From Eudorina sp. 2006-703-Eu-15 (Eukaryota > Chlorophyta > Chlorophyceae > Chlamydomonadales > Volvocaceae), in NCBI GenBank assembly GCA_003117195.1, contig BDSI01000043.1, forward strand, positions 223,501 to 287,500: a stretch of 64,000 nucleotides of DNA, in the 5' to 3' direction. A model generated the notes under the pieces. It was not told where the DNA came from. It searched no databases and worked only from the letters and a program-made list of their open reading frames with translations. The position numbers were made by a program, and so were the translations under genes. Below are positions 1 through 13,000 of this stretch, one piece after another. Positions within the stretch are counted from its first letter, which is position 1; each line of letters starts with the position of its first letter.

Positions 1-2869
1 CGGTGGGCGATTCAACGGAATTCCTACCTATTGTCAGCCGGAAGCTGCGTCAGCGCGAATGGCCAAGGAATCGAGCCATTAAAATACATTACTTATGTTC
101 TACGTTATTGATCAAAGTTTGCACCAACTCTCTCTGTCAATGGGTATCTGCGCTCTGCTCTCGATACCCACAGGGTTCCGGCGGAGCGGCACCGACAAGT
201 AGGGTGGACTGGAACTAAACTAACAGAGATGATAGGAATGAAGTCTTGTTTTAATCCGTGCATTGACAGGGAAGACCGGGCTCATGCAGACCGTTGCCTC
301 CGTTTCAGAGCTTCGGTTCAAGTGCCTTTTTCAACCGCAATTGTAAAAGCGCGTCACACGCATTGAATACGACAAACATGTCTGAGGTATTGAAAGACAA
401 TACAATTACGATGTACCGGATTTTGAAATAATAAAGCGGGGGTTCAGGCGGGTCCGCACAACGAATTTTGAGGGACAGAGGCACCCGGAGGCACTGAATA
501 AAAGATTGTATGATAATGGATTATTCCAAGTGGCTTCGGTAGGTTTTTATGCCCAGAATCCTCTTCTGTTCAATGGGCCGGGTTTCCTAGCGAAGATTCG
601 AGAGACGCGCTTCGCTGGGTTATGTCCGGTCAGCCGCCATTGAAATACCTACGAAAAGATTCCATGACCAATGTAAAAGCTTCCCTGCTGCTCTTCAGGT
701 GCAAGGTGCCATGCGCTACGTTAGGAGGGAAGTGTTCCGGAGTCGACTCCGTCGACTGCCATGCGAAACGGTGTCGGGAGGTGTCGGGAGGTATCGGGGT
801 GGATCGTTCTCCGCCCGCCGTTTGTAAAACATACAGCTGTCGAGGCCCACCCTGAATATCGGTGATAAAGAAAATATTGGCTTGCAGAACTCTTTTGATC
901 GGAGCATTTCAACAGGTCCGCTCGAGGAAAGCGCTTGGCCCGTGCGAACGGTAAACGGACAAAATCGGTGCAGTAAGAACTCACAAAAATTGGAAGATCC
1001 CGATCCCCGCGGTCGGAACCGCTGTGGCCCCCCCCTGCGCCGGACCTTGCCTCCGGGTATGTTGGTGCAGCTGAAGGGCAGCGCACCGCAGACTGAGGTC
1101 GCCCGGCAACACCGTGCGCGACGGGTGCGCAGTTGGCCAGCTGCGCATAGCTGTTAGCCCCCCGAGCCAGCTGTTAGCCGCACGAGCCGCTCTCGCTTTG
1201 CCGTTGAAGGCACTCCAAAGTGCCAGAAGCCGACCGGCGGGGCTGCACACTAGGCGGCCAAGCGCTCAGCGCATGCCTGCCGCAGCATGCGCTGGGCTGT
1301 GGACGCTGGAGTGAGTGGTGGAGCCTGAGGGAGTGGCGGAAGAAGGAAGCCAGTGGATAAAACTAGAACGAACTTGATTTCAAGGTGGGGTCGTCTCTAG
1401 CGTTCATGACCCTGATACTCACGCCAGGCTTAGCCGGCTGCACTGAATGAGTCATGAATGAATCACGCTGCATTGGACCCCGCGGGTCATGTGGGAGAGC
1501 GAGACAGCCAGAGCCAATCCCACCACAACCTGCGAAGGGAAACCCGCTCAACACCAAGGCGCACCGGACAAACGGACAAGCACCACACGCGCTCGTGGGA
1601 CAAGTAGGGGGTGTGGGGGTCGGCTTCCTCGGAGCCGAATAAAGGGCGGGGCCCCCAACGATCCGTACAGATCGGTTGCGTCATCCATGTGTAGCACATG
1701 TGCACTTCCACCCAGGGGCCGCTCTACTGGTGTACGAAACCCCGGCCACGGGGCCCAGTCGTTGAATTACAAGGTCGACAATGCGAAGGACAAAGCCCAC
1801 GCTGGGGGACGTCCCTCTCTCCCTCCCTCTCACGCGGCGGCCCCTCCTTCCCCCTCCCATGCGCCGCGCTGCGCCGCGCCGCGCTGCACTGCACTGCGCC
1901 TGCAGGTGCCACAGTCTGCAACGGATGGACTTGGTGCGCAGTGGCGCACCCTCCCCTCACCGGTTTGATTTAGGAAGTCGGCTGCTGGGCCACCGCCTGT
2001 GACACCGAGGCCAACCGCCTCTCAACATCGGACAAGTGGCCGTTACCTCGAGCGGTCGCGGTGCGGTGGTGGCTCGGCGCAATGCGCGCCCGGGCGGGGC
2101 CGTTGGTTGCACACCCGGGCTGTTTGCTGCAGCCCTTTTTGAACGCGCTTGCCAGATGCCAGTCTATTCGGGGGCTGTGGGGCGTCGCCTCGTCAGGTGC
2201 GACATACCATAGGTGCCATATGTCCCATGTCAAACGGTTTCGCACCTGTAGCTGTACCGCATTTGTCGTGAGATACGTACATGAATGGATGGATGGGTTC
2301 GTAGGGCTGGATCGGTGAATTGACTTGACGGACGCGGTACATCAGACCGCAAGAAAACACGTAAGAGGGGGGGCAGCTGCACCCATGCCCATGCCCGAGC
2401 TCGCCCCGGTTATCCCCTCCCTGGAGGTGAATTAATCCCCTTCTTGCAGTCACAGCCCTCAATCGACCCGTTACAGCATCGGCCCTGCTCTCCGAAGCGA
2501 TGGTCTGACGGACATCACAGCGCCGCGCTCACCGCAGCGCCTGGCCGCGCTCGGCTGGAGACCCGGGCACAAGCTGGGACAGCACGGCTGGCCACCCGCT
2601 GCACGGTCAAGGAGTACAGCAAAGTCAACATCACCCCGTCAACACCAACATCAATGTCGTCTCCACAAGCGGGGGAAGGGAGCCCCCATGTGGTTTGGCG
2701 ACCGAGGCAGTACGCTGTCGGGTACGGTACCCGGTATTACTCCCCCGGGGACCCCGGGGTGGTATGTGCGGGCGGGCGCACGCGCTGGTCGCCGGCACCC
2801 TTGGCAGGATACGGTCTGCCGTCACCGGGTCACCCTTGTCGCCTTGTCGAGCTATGTAAATTATCAATC
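1..2869. other. Gene-poor flank, no gene recognised
   Basis: I see no convincing gene here. The first 900 bases are AT-richer than the rest, and the open frames are short and lack splice structure or a known motif. One copy of the GACCCGCGGGGTCC-type motif, in reverse orientation, lies near 1444-1490. The right edge is the outer end of the pherophorin inverted repeat. Confidence 0.6.
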
Positions 2870-5800
2870 ATGGAACATCACCGAGCCGCCGTACATGCAG
2901 TACGTGCCTACAGTTCGGTCCCGTGTGTTCGGTCTAAGAGGCGGCAGGGGCCATCCCCGTCAACTAGTGAGTGATTTGCTATGCTAGTGAATGCGTCGTC
3001 CTCTCGGACGCGGGCGGCCCATCCCACGTGGACAAATAATCAATCGTCAAGTTATACTATCATGGGCATGTGGAATGTGGGTTGTCAATGCCCGACCCTA
3101 AAGACCACCTATATACCGGCGGTTAATGGCGGCAGCAATCGGCGCGCCGATCAGGAACCAATTACCGCCCGTACATACGGGCTGGTGCGCGTGTAACAAG
3201 CTGCATCCCCCCCAAATAACATGTACGAATCAAGGCTATGTTGCGCATTAAGCTTCTACTGATGACGCGGCTCATGGTTTGGCCCCCAGCGCGGTGCGAT
3301 AGATGGGGCAGCAGTCCTTGTTGGCGTTGAAGGTGCTCGTGTAGCTGCAGGGGGGCCAGGGGGACGGGTGGGGCAGCAGGGGGACCGCGGACACCGTCAG
3401 TAATGTACAGCACTGGGCCGGGAGCGAGATTGTGAAAGTATTCGTTGAGGTCGGTTGGACAGGAGACGGGTTGTGCCTCGCGACAACGGCATGCCCGCCA
3501 CGGGGCTGCCCCGGCTCTTGGCCCCCCTGTTGCCACTCTCACCACTGGCCTCCGAAGCCCAGGCACAAGTCCTCCATGGTCTTGCCCTTCCTGACCTCCA
3601 CACATACCAGCCCGCCGTTGGCTTGCGCGGTGTTCCAGTTGAGGGGCGTGGCTGGCGGGTCGAGGGAAGGGAGGCGGACACAGACATCGGGAGGTGAGGG
3701 CCACAGCATCACAGCGGAAAGCATGGCATTGGCATGCGCCGAGCACAATGTCATAAGAGCGCGTAAAGTGCATGAGGGCACTGATTCGTTGTGTGACTCA
3801 TAAGAGCGCGTAAAGAGCATGAGAGCACTGACTTGGTGCCCCCACAAGGGCCCCGCAGGGCCCCTGGCTTCCCTGTTCCTTCGCGACCTCCCCCTCGCCA
3901 CCTCCCTCACCCTTGAGCGCGTAGCTGCCCGGGGCGCCCCAGCTGGGCGACAGCTTGGCGGCTGGGCCCACTGCCGGGTACAGGTTGAAGCCCCGGATCC
4001 AGGACGTCAGGTTTTGGTCTGCAGCGGGACAGCAGATGCGGCATCAACAGCAGCGTCAGGAAAGTGCGTGAAGCCCCACTGGGCATGTTCCTCACGCCCA
4101 GTGACGGGAGGGATGACACCGGATCTGGCAGCAGCCACAGCGTGGCGGCTCCTCAGCTGCGGGAAATGTGTCCTTAGCTGCGGCCCTCAACGGCTCAGGC
4201 GATCGGTGTGTCTGTCTGGCCCCTGTGAAGCCTCCCTGAACCGAACCCCTCTCATTCCCTCCCTCTCTCCCTCCCTCCCTGGACAGTGGGTACGGTACTC
4301 ACTGGCAAACCACTCGATCTTGGTCAGCTTGTCACCTCCCGCGCCGCACGTGCTCTGGGGTGGCAGGTGTGATGGCATGGGGGGGGGGGAGATTCCGGTT
4401 TCAGCACAGGGTGGGACAGGAGGAGGTGGGGCACACCATGACACCAAACATAAGATTCGGCGGTCGTGCCTCGATGGTTGTGTTGTTGTGTCAGCAACGT
4501 TGCCCCAACGGTTGGAGGCATCATGGGCCCTGGTCCCCGGGGGCCCCCCGGCTCTGCCCCGCACTCACCGGCACGAGCTGATCCCGCGGCAGAGTGTTGA
4601 CGGCGAAGCAGTACTCGGTGCTGATGTTGGTGACCTTGCCCGTGGTGTAGCGGGGGACACCGTGAACGGCAGGATGCCCTGGGTGGTGTTGCAGGTGCAG
4701 TTGGGGAAGGGCGTGGTGGGCAGGAAGCAGCCCACCGATTGCTCCGCCGGCAGGCACACGTTGTCGCTGGTGGTGACCTGCACCGTGTAGCCCTCCAGCT
4801 CGGGACGGCACACGCTGCCGCCGGCGCTGACCGCCAGCCAGCCCGGCAGCAGCGCCTGCACTTCGTCCGTCAAGCTCTGGGCATCGCTGGTGCGGTTGAA
4901 GGTGCCGCACACGCCCACCACCACATCTGTGCACTTGGCGGGGTCGGGCTTGAAGTAGGAGTTCATGGGGATGCCCTGGCTGATGATGAGGGCGTTCATG
5001 GAGGCGGAGATGTTCTGCTGGATGGCTGCGCAGGCCGCGGCGTCGTACCGGTACGGACGGACGTCAGGGGAAGGGGGAAGCAGCTTGGAGGCGATGCAGA
5101 CCTCGCACTTGGGGACGGCTGGAACGAGCGGCGGCGGGCTGGGCGGGGGCGACGGCGGCGGCGGCGGCGGGGGCGGCGGCGGCGGCGGCGGGGGCGACGG
5201 CGGCGGTGGGGGCGGGGGCGACGGCGGCGGGGGCGATGGTGACGGCGGCGGCGGTGCCGGGACGAAGGTCTGCGACACCGGGCAGCACTTGCAGGGCGTG
5301 TCGAAGAAGGCCGCTACACACGTTCCTGGCGGAGTGCCCGGCGGCGACACGCACATCTTCTCCAGGGTGCCGCAGCCCTTGCCGTTCCGGTTGGTCTTGA
5401 GCGACAGGCACAGCGCGGCGTCGCGGGCGGTGGGGATGTCCAGGTCCAGGAAGGACAGGCGCAGGACGGCGGTGCCGACGGGGCCTAGGGCGGGCCGGTA
5501 GTAGTTGGCGCCCACCGGCGTCGGCAGGCCGTTGATGGTGGCCTTGACCTCCCCGACCGGCGACACGATGCAGCTGTCGGACACGTTGAACTGCGACCGG
5601 ACCGGGGACGGGACGGGACGGGACGGGTCATTTCACGACGGGCGGGAGCAAAGCAAAGGGGGGCATGAGACGGGATGGGAAGGTCGGAGGCGGTTGCCCA
5701 TGCAAGGTAGCCAATTCCTAAACGGTGGTCTGTGGGGAGGTTTGCGGCTTAGACTCTGTCTTATTTGACACAAGAGGGGTCTACGGCAGCGGCGATGTCG

Positions 5801-6170
5801 CCAACGGCGCCCGAGGTGTAGATTGTTAACCAGCCCATTTCAAAGCTCCATCTCCATGCTCCAGGTGTCAAGGCAGTGTTGGGTTACACGGTGAGCGTAG
5901 CGCACCTCGATCTTCTTCAGGTCAGCCGAGCAGCAGGGGCCGCTGCAGCCCGCGTCCGCGACCTTGATGGTGAAGCAGTAGGTGCCCACTTTGGGCGAGG
6001 TGACTTGAGGAGCCAGCCAGTAGGCGCCGGGCGAGGTGTCGCAGTTGCGGTAGGGGAAGGTGGTGATGGAGCCGGCGAGATCCGCGAGCTCCGTGTACTC
6101 GTACCCGTCGTACTCGCCAGGCTGGGCGGTCGTACCGGCCGCCCTGGAGCAGGGAGGGACAAGACAGCGA
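2870..6170. repeat. Inverted repeat, left arm (pherophorin A)
   Basis: The reverse complement of this stretch matches 10391-13660 across exons, introns and the 3' flank. The intron between exons 2 and 3 is 315 bases in both copies and nearly identical. The introns nearer the 3' end carry more differences, for example a 16-base insertion in intron 4 of this arm. Clear similarity ends abruptly near 6170, in the first intron. Only exon 1 and an upstream block remain alignable beyond that point. Confidence 0.9.
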
Positions 6171-6473
6171 CAGGGGCGAGAGAGGTGTAGGGAGCGTCAG
6201 GCATCACTGAGTCGGCACAGACCGAGTTGAGTGGAGACGAGTATAGTTACTACTTTTGTTCACATCGAAATGACGCGACAAGCCGTGAAACATCTGTGAA
6301 ACGTAGTAAGCGACATGCAGGGACCAGCTAGGTAGGTAGGTAGGTGCTATACCATACATTTATGTATACAATATACTAGCGGCATTTGCGTCACGATGCC
6401 CACAACTTTGGCAAGGTATGTCTTACCAGGTAAGTGCCAAAGCGGCTAGCAACATTAATGTTGTTCGCGTCAT
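3272..6473 (-). CDS. Pherophorin (copy A), one frameshift
   Basis: Pherophorins are secreted hydroxyproline-rich glycoproteins of the volvocine extracellular matrix. Seven exons fit: 6473-6427, 6143-5906, 5590-4569, 4354-4303, 4018-3911, 3651-3543 and 3344-3272, all GT-AG with consistent phases, giving about 549 residues. Exon 1 is ATG plus a hydrophobic signal-peptide core (LMLLAALALT). Exon 2 carries the N-terminal pherophorin domain, with FPYRNC and a cysteine cluster GCSGPCC. Exon 3 contains further paired cysteines, a Ser-Pro rod (about 5130-5260) and the start of the C-terminal domain. The protein ends CCPIYRTALGAKP. The C run at 4652-4656 (G on the plus strand) is one base shorter than in copy B and shifts the frame inside the C-terminal domain. 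The rod is in frame here. Either this copy is a pseudogene or the base is an assembly error. Confidence 0.88.
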
Positions 6474-9400
6474 GACACAACTTTGGAAAGTGAAGATTAT
6501 GAGCTTAATTTGTATAGTGTATTAAACGCGGACTTGGATGATTGCATACGCATACCCAGAGCTTTATTTATGGCTGCAGAAAGTACGGTACGGCAAGTGG
6601 TGGGCGCAACCCGTTCGCTTCCTTTCGCTGCGCAAGCGCATCTATCAGGAATGTTTCAGCCTGTTGAGATGGCCCAAAGCTCAAAAGGTGGTATGTTGTA
6701 ATATTATCAGTGCGCCACAGGTTCAAATCGGTTCAAAAAGACTGTCCAGGAAAAAGTCTCATACTCCCACAGTATGGCTATGATGGAGTAAAAATGTGAT
6801 CAAAATAATCATGTAATCGATTATGTATGTTATTTTTGCGCAAATTGCCCGATCAAGGCCGCAGCTGTAGCCCACCCTGCATTCACGCGGCCGGCAGCTT
6901 CACCCTCCGCATAGTGGCACAAAAACCGCCCACAAACCCAATCCGACAGCCGCAACAGTATTTCACTTATGAGCGCGCCCGAGAGATCGCCCGTCCCATA
7001 GAATGTTCTATCCACCCCGGCGTGCCTGCATGTTGCGCTTGTCCATCTGCACGTGCATGCCTTCCTTCGCAATAAATCGCCAACGGGCCTATTCGGGCCG
7101 CCAAAGGGCTCCTCTGATAGCCAACGCGAAGGGTCCACGAAAGACGGTCACCAAGTGCACGCCGGCGGCCCAAAGCAGCGTGGCGCCGAGGGCCCAGCCA
7201 CAGCACACAGACACCCAGGAAAGGGGCTGCACGCCTGGTTGGGACCCGGTCCTTGGGGGTCGCGTGGGTCGCAGGGCGGCGTCATGGGGAACAAAATGAC
7301 TTGTCTAAGGGGGGAGGGTGCCCCTGGGGATGGTGCAACCCGCCTAGCGGAAACGGGGTGCATGGACAGGAGAAATTTCTGCCCGGGCGTTCATCTCAAT
7401 TTTACTCTGTTGTTGGTTGGGGCATAGTCCGGGTAGCCCAGGAACGGAACTGCGCCACCGGAGTTGGCGGTATCAGGGCGTGCGGGGCGGTGCGTGACGT
7501 ACAACGTACGTAGCATTTTCTTATTAAGGATTTTCTTACAGCGGACCCCGCGGGTCATCGGTGACAGCCATCGGCGACAGCCGAAGCTTCCTCGCCATAC
7601 ACTGCATAAACGACGCATTTGCTGTACGGCAGGCCACAGGCAGGTCTCTGGGCTGGTACTGACGCGGGGGCCGTCGCGTGTGGCGCTGAGCATGCAGCTC
7701 AGTGCGACGCTTGGGAGCAGCGTTTATGGCATCGGCCAGCTCTATATGTTATGCCGGGTTACTCCGAGCACGTGGGCAAGATGGTGACTCACGTGAAGCT
7801 GCTGTGTCGTACCGCCCGACTGGGGTACATTAAGAAAAGACTGCGGGTATAAAACGGAAGAACAATCCAAACCCAGAAGGAAACCCGGACACACCCAGAA
7901 ATACTGGCGGGATAAAATGAAAACAGGAAGGAAACCCAGAAACGAGTGGGGGCACACCCAGAGATTCTCAGAATGCTTACATGGCGAGGTACCTGCACGG
8001 CAGTGGAAGAACAGAGAGTGCGCTAGGGCGCGTGGCGGCTCGGCCGCGCTGCCGCCGAGTACAACGGCAAGCACTGGGGGCATGTACCCCCCCCCCCCAT
8101 TGTGAGTGCGACCCTGTAGAAGCTCGAAACTATGGCACGGGCTGAAGAACACAGGTCGTGTTCGTTGAAGTATCGACTTTCGGGTAGGTTCCGCCACCTT
8201 CGGTCACTCGACTGCAGCGGGCCCGCCTGGGTACACGAAACCTGCAGACAGGAGGAAATCTGGTGAGTGTGGGCAACCTCTGAAGTTGTTCTTGAAAGCA
8301 GGGCGACTCCAGGGAGGACTCAGAAATCGTGGGCGCAGTACAACGCGAAGCGCTCGCTGGGGATCCCCGGCGCACGTCGCAAGTTTGTCATGTGCAGGCG
8401 ACAGCACGGCACATCCCTGGCAGGCTCGCCATGATGGTGTCGTACTGTGCCACAAAGGTATGCCGCGGATGGGGATCTCGGATATCTTCCGCTTGGTATG
8501 AATTCCTCCGCACGTAAGGGCTCCAGCTGCTGGGCGATGAGCTGTACCTCGCTGACTGCAGGCGAGGCGTCACCCGTCGTCGGTTGATGGTGTCACGAAA
8601 TGGCCGCGTGCTTAAGGGCGTACGACAGCCCGACCTGGCATCCGTACGCAGATGGCGTTCCTCTTGCCTGATTAGGCCGATCAGTACCGCAGGACATGGC
8701 TTAACACCGTCCTCAACGTAATGAAGCCGCCGTCTCCCTTGTCTCCCTTGTCTCCCTTGTCTCCCTTGTCTCCCTTGTCTCCCTTGTCTCCCTTGTCTCC
8801 CTTGTCTCCCTTGTCTCCCTTGTCTCCCTTGTCTCCCTTGTCTCCCTTGTCTCCCTTGTCTCCCTTGTCTCCCTTGTCTCCCTTGTCTCCCTTGTCTCCC
8901 TTGTCTCCCTTGTCTCCCTTGTCTCCCTTGTCTCCCTTGTCTCCCTTGTCTCCCTTGTCTCCCTTGTCTCCCTTGTCTCCCTTGTCTCCCTTGTCTCCCT
9001 TGTCTCCCTTGTCTCCTTCATTGTATCGCCCGGTCGGAACTACGGGTCTACCTTTACTATCAATGATGATGTTACAGTGGACCCCGCGGGTCACAGCCGC
9101 AGCCTCCTCGCTCAACACACAACTGCAAAAACGAAACTTGCGCCACGGTTAGCTCAGCCCTTTCGGGAGCAACATACCGCTGCTGGTTCCCTCGGCGTTT
9201 CGTGCATCGTGCTCCCTCCCTTGCCAGCCACCTTGTAATGGTTGAGCTCGAGGACACGCGTGCTGCAAGACGGCACCCGGCGAGCCGGGTCGGGCCTGGA
9301 TCAGCCGCATCAACCGCACGAGGGGTAAAGGCATAAGGCCCCGCCTGCCGCCCCTGGACCCGAAAGGACCTGCTGGCCAGGCCCCCGAGGCGTTTCAGCC

Positions 9401-10053
9401 AGTTTGCAAAGTAAGGGCGCCTAACCGAGAGGTCCGTGCGTTTAGACAGCCAGCGTCTGGCCCGTAGCGGGGGACGGAGGGAGCGACTCATCCTGCTTGG
9501 GGTTGCTCGTAGGCGCCCCAAGGGTACGGAGGGACACGGTAAGCGGTGTTTGGTGTGACCTGGGGAGCCGAGGGTGGAACCACGGGACGCTACGGGCGGC
9601 GGCAGTAGCTATTTGCACGCCTTTGGCAACTGCGCGCACGCACCGGGTGGTACGCTCCCCACTTATTTTTATGTAATTGTTCTCTTGGTCGGAAATATGT
9701 TCTGATAACGGCATTTGTGTGCGATAAACAATTTGTCGGGCGACAGCCAGTGAACTCGTCGCGGCACGCGGCCTGGTTCCTAGCAAACCGCAGACTGACG
9801 ACATGCTTTTATAAATATGGAATATATAAATACGAATTTTTTGGTCTTGCATGAGGCTCTGCTCCGGAAGCTGCAACATTCCTGATAGCCGCGCTCCCGA
9901 AGTGAACGGGTTTCGCCCACCACACGAGCATGCATTCGTCGTACTTGTATCCAGCATATACAAAGTCCGCGGAACGCACACATGTTATCACACAAATTCA
10001 TATTTGATTTCATAAGAGCAAGCAGTTTTACTTTCAGCTTTTAAATTTATTAC
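6474..10053. promoter_or_regulatory. Shared upstream region of the divergent pherophorins
   Basis: The two start codons face away from each other across about 3.6 kb, so both promoters must lie here. A block about 70-230 bases upstream of copy A (6540-6700) has a diverged counterpart in mirror position upstream of copy B (9840-9990). Both contain a GGTGGGCG-AACCCGTTC stretch followed by CTATCAGGAATGTT. The middle holds the 9-bp minisatellite and two reverse-oriented GACCCGCGGGGTCC-type motifs (7516-7557 and 9054-9094). I found no supported gene inside. Confidence 0.55.
8732..9018. repeat. 9-bp minisatellite, about 32 copies
   Basis: The unit GTCTCCCTT repeats about 32 times with no visible substitution; the last unit is incomplete. 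Because the unit is a multiple of three, several frames stay open. On the minus strand it reads (Gly-Asp-Lys)n or (Arg-Glu-Thr)n, and on the plus strand (Pro-Leu-Ser)n. It lies near the centre of the inverted-repeat loop. Confidence 0.97.
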
Positions 10054-13000
10054 ATGGCGCGAACAATATTGTTACTCTTCGCCGCGTTGGCACTTACCTG
10101 GTAAGACATACCTGCACCAAATTGTTACTTGTGATGCCGCAAGTAATACGCGAACATAACTGCGAATGACTTGATCATCCCCAACCTACCTACCCACCCG
10201 ACTGGTGCTTTGGACCGCCTGCAAGTCATTTACTACGTTTCATGGCTAGGCATAGCGGGCATAGCGTGCCGCGCATTGTCGATGCAGGGCAACACAATTG
10301 CAAGTCCTCTCACCTGGACTCGCCGCGGTCTGAGACCCGCGTCTGTGGGGTCGTACACTTAACGCGCACCTCAATAATTCTCTCCTGGCTGTCTTGTCCC
10401 TCCCTGCTCCAGGGCGGCCGGTACGACCGCCCAGCCTGGCGAGTACGACGGGTACGAGTACACGGAGCTCGCGGATCTCGCCGGCTCCATCACCACCTTC
10501 CCCTACCGCAACTGCGACACCTCGCCCGGCGCCTACTGGCTGGCTCCTCAAGTCACCTCGCCCAAAGTGGGCACCTACTGCTTCACCATCAAGGTCGCGG
10601 ACGCGGGCTGCAGCGGCCCCTGCTGCTCGGCTGACCTGAAGAAGATCGAGGTGCGCTACGCTCACCGTGTAACCCAACACTGCCTTGACACCTGGAGCAT
10701 GGAGATGGAGCTTTGAAATGGGCTGGTTAACAATCTACACCTCGGGCGCCGTTGGCGACAGCGCCGCTGCCGTAGACCCCTCTTGTGTCAAATAAGACAG
10801 AGCCTATGCCGCAAACCTCCCCACAGACCACCGTTTAGGAATTGGCTACATTGCATGGGCAACCGCCTCCGACCTTCCCATCCCGTCTCATGCCCCCCTT
10901 TGCTTTGCTCCCGCCCGTCGTGAAATGACCCGTCCCGTCCCGTCCCGTCCCCGGTCCGGTCGCAGTTCAACGTGTCCGACAGCTGCATCGTGTCGCCGGT
11001 CGGGGAGGTCAAGGCCACCATCAACGGCCTGCCGACGCCGGTGGGCGCCAACTACTACCGGCCCGCCCTAGGCCCCGTCGGCACCGCCGTCCTGCGCCTG
11101 TCCTTCCTGGACCTGGACATCCCTACCGCCCGCGACGCCGCGCTGTGCCTGTCGCTCAAGACCAACCGGAACGGCAAGGGCTGCGGCACCCTGGAGAAGA
11201 TGTGCGTGTCGCCGCCGGGCACTCCGCCAGGAACGTGTGTAGCGGCCTTCTTCGACACGCCCTGCAAGTGCTGCCCGGTGTCGCAGACCTTCGTCCCGGC
11301 ACCGCCGCCGCCGTCACCATCGCCCCCGCCGCCGTCGCCCCCGCCCCCGCCGCCGCCGTCGCCCCCGCCGCCGCCGCCGCCGCCCGCCGCCGCCGCCGCC
11401 GTCGCCCCCGCCCAGCCCGCCGCCGCTCGTTCCAGCCGTCCCCAAGTGCGAGGTCTGCATCGCCTCCAAGCTGCTTCCCCCTTCCCCTGACGTCCGTCCG
11501 TACCGGTACGACGCCGCGGCCTGCGCAGCCATCCAGCAGAACATCTCCGCCTCCATGAACGCCCTCATCATCAGCCAGGGCATCCCCATGAACTCCTACT
11601 TCAAGCCCGACCCCGCCAAGTGCACAGATGTGGTGGTGGGCGTGTGCGGCACCTTCAACCGCACCATCGACGCACAGAGCCTGACGGACGAAGTGCAGGC
11701 GCTGCTGCCGGGCTGGCTGGCGGTCAGCGCCGGCGGCAGCGTGTGCCGTCCCGAGCTGGAGGGCTACACGGTGCAGGTCACCACCAGCGACAACGTGTGC
11801 CTGCCGGCGGAGCAATCGGTGGGCTGCTTCCTGCCCACCACGCCCTTCCCCAACTGCACCTGCAACACCACCCAGGGCATCCTGCCGTTCACGGTGTCCC
11901 CCCGCTACACCACGGGCAAGGTCACCAACATCAGCACCGAGTACTGCTTCGCCGTCAACACTCTGCCGCGGGATCAGCTCGTGCCGGTGAGTGCGGGGCA
12001 GAGCCGGGGGGCCCCGGGGACCAGGGCCCATGATGCCTCCAACCGTTGGGGCAACGTTGCTGACACAACAACACAACCATCGAGGCACGACCGCCGAATC
12101 TTATGTTTGGTGTCATGGTGTGCCCCACCTCCTCCTGTCCCGCCCTGTGCTGAAACCGGAATCTCCCCCCCCCATGCCATCACACCTGCCACCCCCAGAG
12201 CACGTGCGGCGCGGGAGGTGACAAGCTGACCAAGATCGAGTGGTTTGCCAGTGAGTACCGTACCCACTGTCCAGGGAGGGAGGGAGAGGGGTTAGGTTCA
12301 GGGAGGCTTCACAGGGGCCAGACAGACACAGAGATCGCCTGAGCCGATGAGGGCCGCAGCTAAGGACACGTTTCCCGCAGCTGAGGAGCTGCCACGCTGT
12401 GGCTGCTGCCAGATCCGGTGTCATCCCTCCCGTCACTGGGCGTGAGGAACATGCCCAGTGGGGCTTCACGCACTTTCCTGACGCTGCTGTTGATGCCGCA
12501 TCTGCTGTCCCGCTGCAGACCAAAACCTGACGTCCTGGATCCGGGGCTTCAACCTGTACCCGGCAGTGGGCCCAGCCGCCAAGCTGTCGCCCAGCTGGGG
12601 CGCCCCGGGCAGCTACGCGCTCAAGGGTGAGGGAGGTGGCGAGGGGGAGGTCGCGAAGGGAACAGGGAAGCCAGGGGGCCTGCGGGGCCCCTGTGGGGGC
12701 ACCAAGTCAGTGCTCTCATGCTCTTTACGCGCTCTTATGAGTCACACAACGAGTCAGTGCCCTCATGCACTTTACGCGCTCTTATGACATTGTGCTCGGC
12801 GCATGCCAATGCCATGCTTTCCGCTGTGATGCTGTGGCCCTCACCTCCCGATGTCTGTGTCCGCCTCCCTTCCCTCGACCCGCCAGCCACGCCCCTCAAC
12901 TGGAACACCGCGCAAGCCAACGGCGGGCTGGTATGTGTGGAGGTCAGGAAGGGCAAGACCATGGAGGACTTGTGCCTGGGCTTCGGAGGCCAGTGGTGAG

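Noticed and set aside
8732..9018. CRISPR-like array
   Set aside because: The units are contiguous 9-mers with no spacers, and the genome is eukaryotic.
8681..9118. Collagen-like (Gly-Asp-Lys)n protein
   Set aside because: The DNA unit is perfectly repeated in every frame and the flanks show no gene structure, so a minisatellite is the simpler reading.
11156..12088. Minus-strand open frame of 310 codons across pherophorin B
   Set aside because: It is antisense to a clear pherophorin exon with good splice sites.
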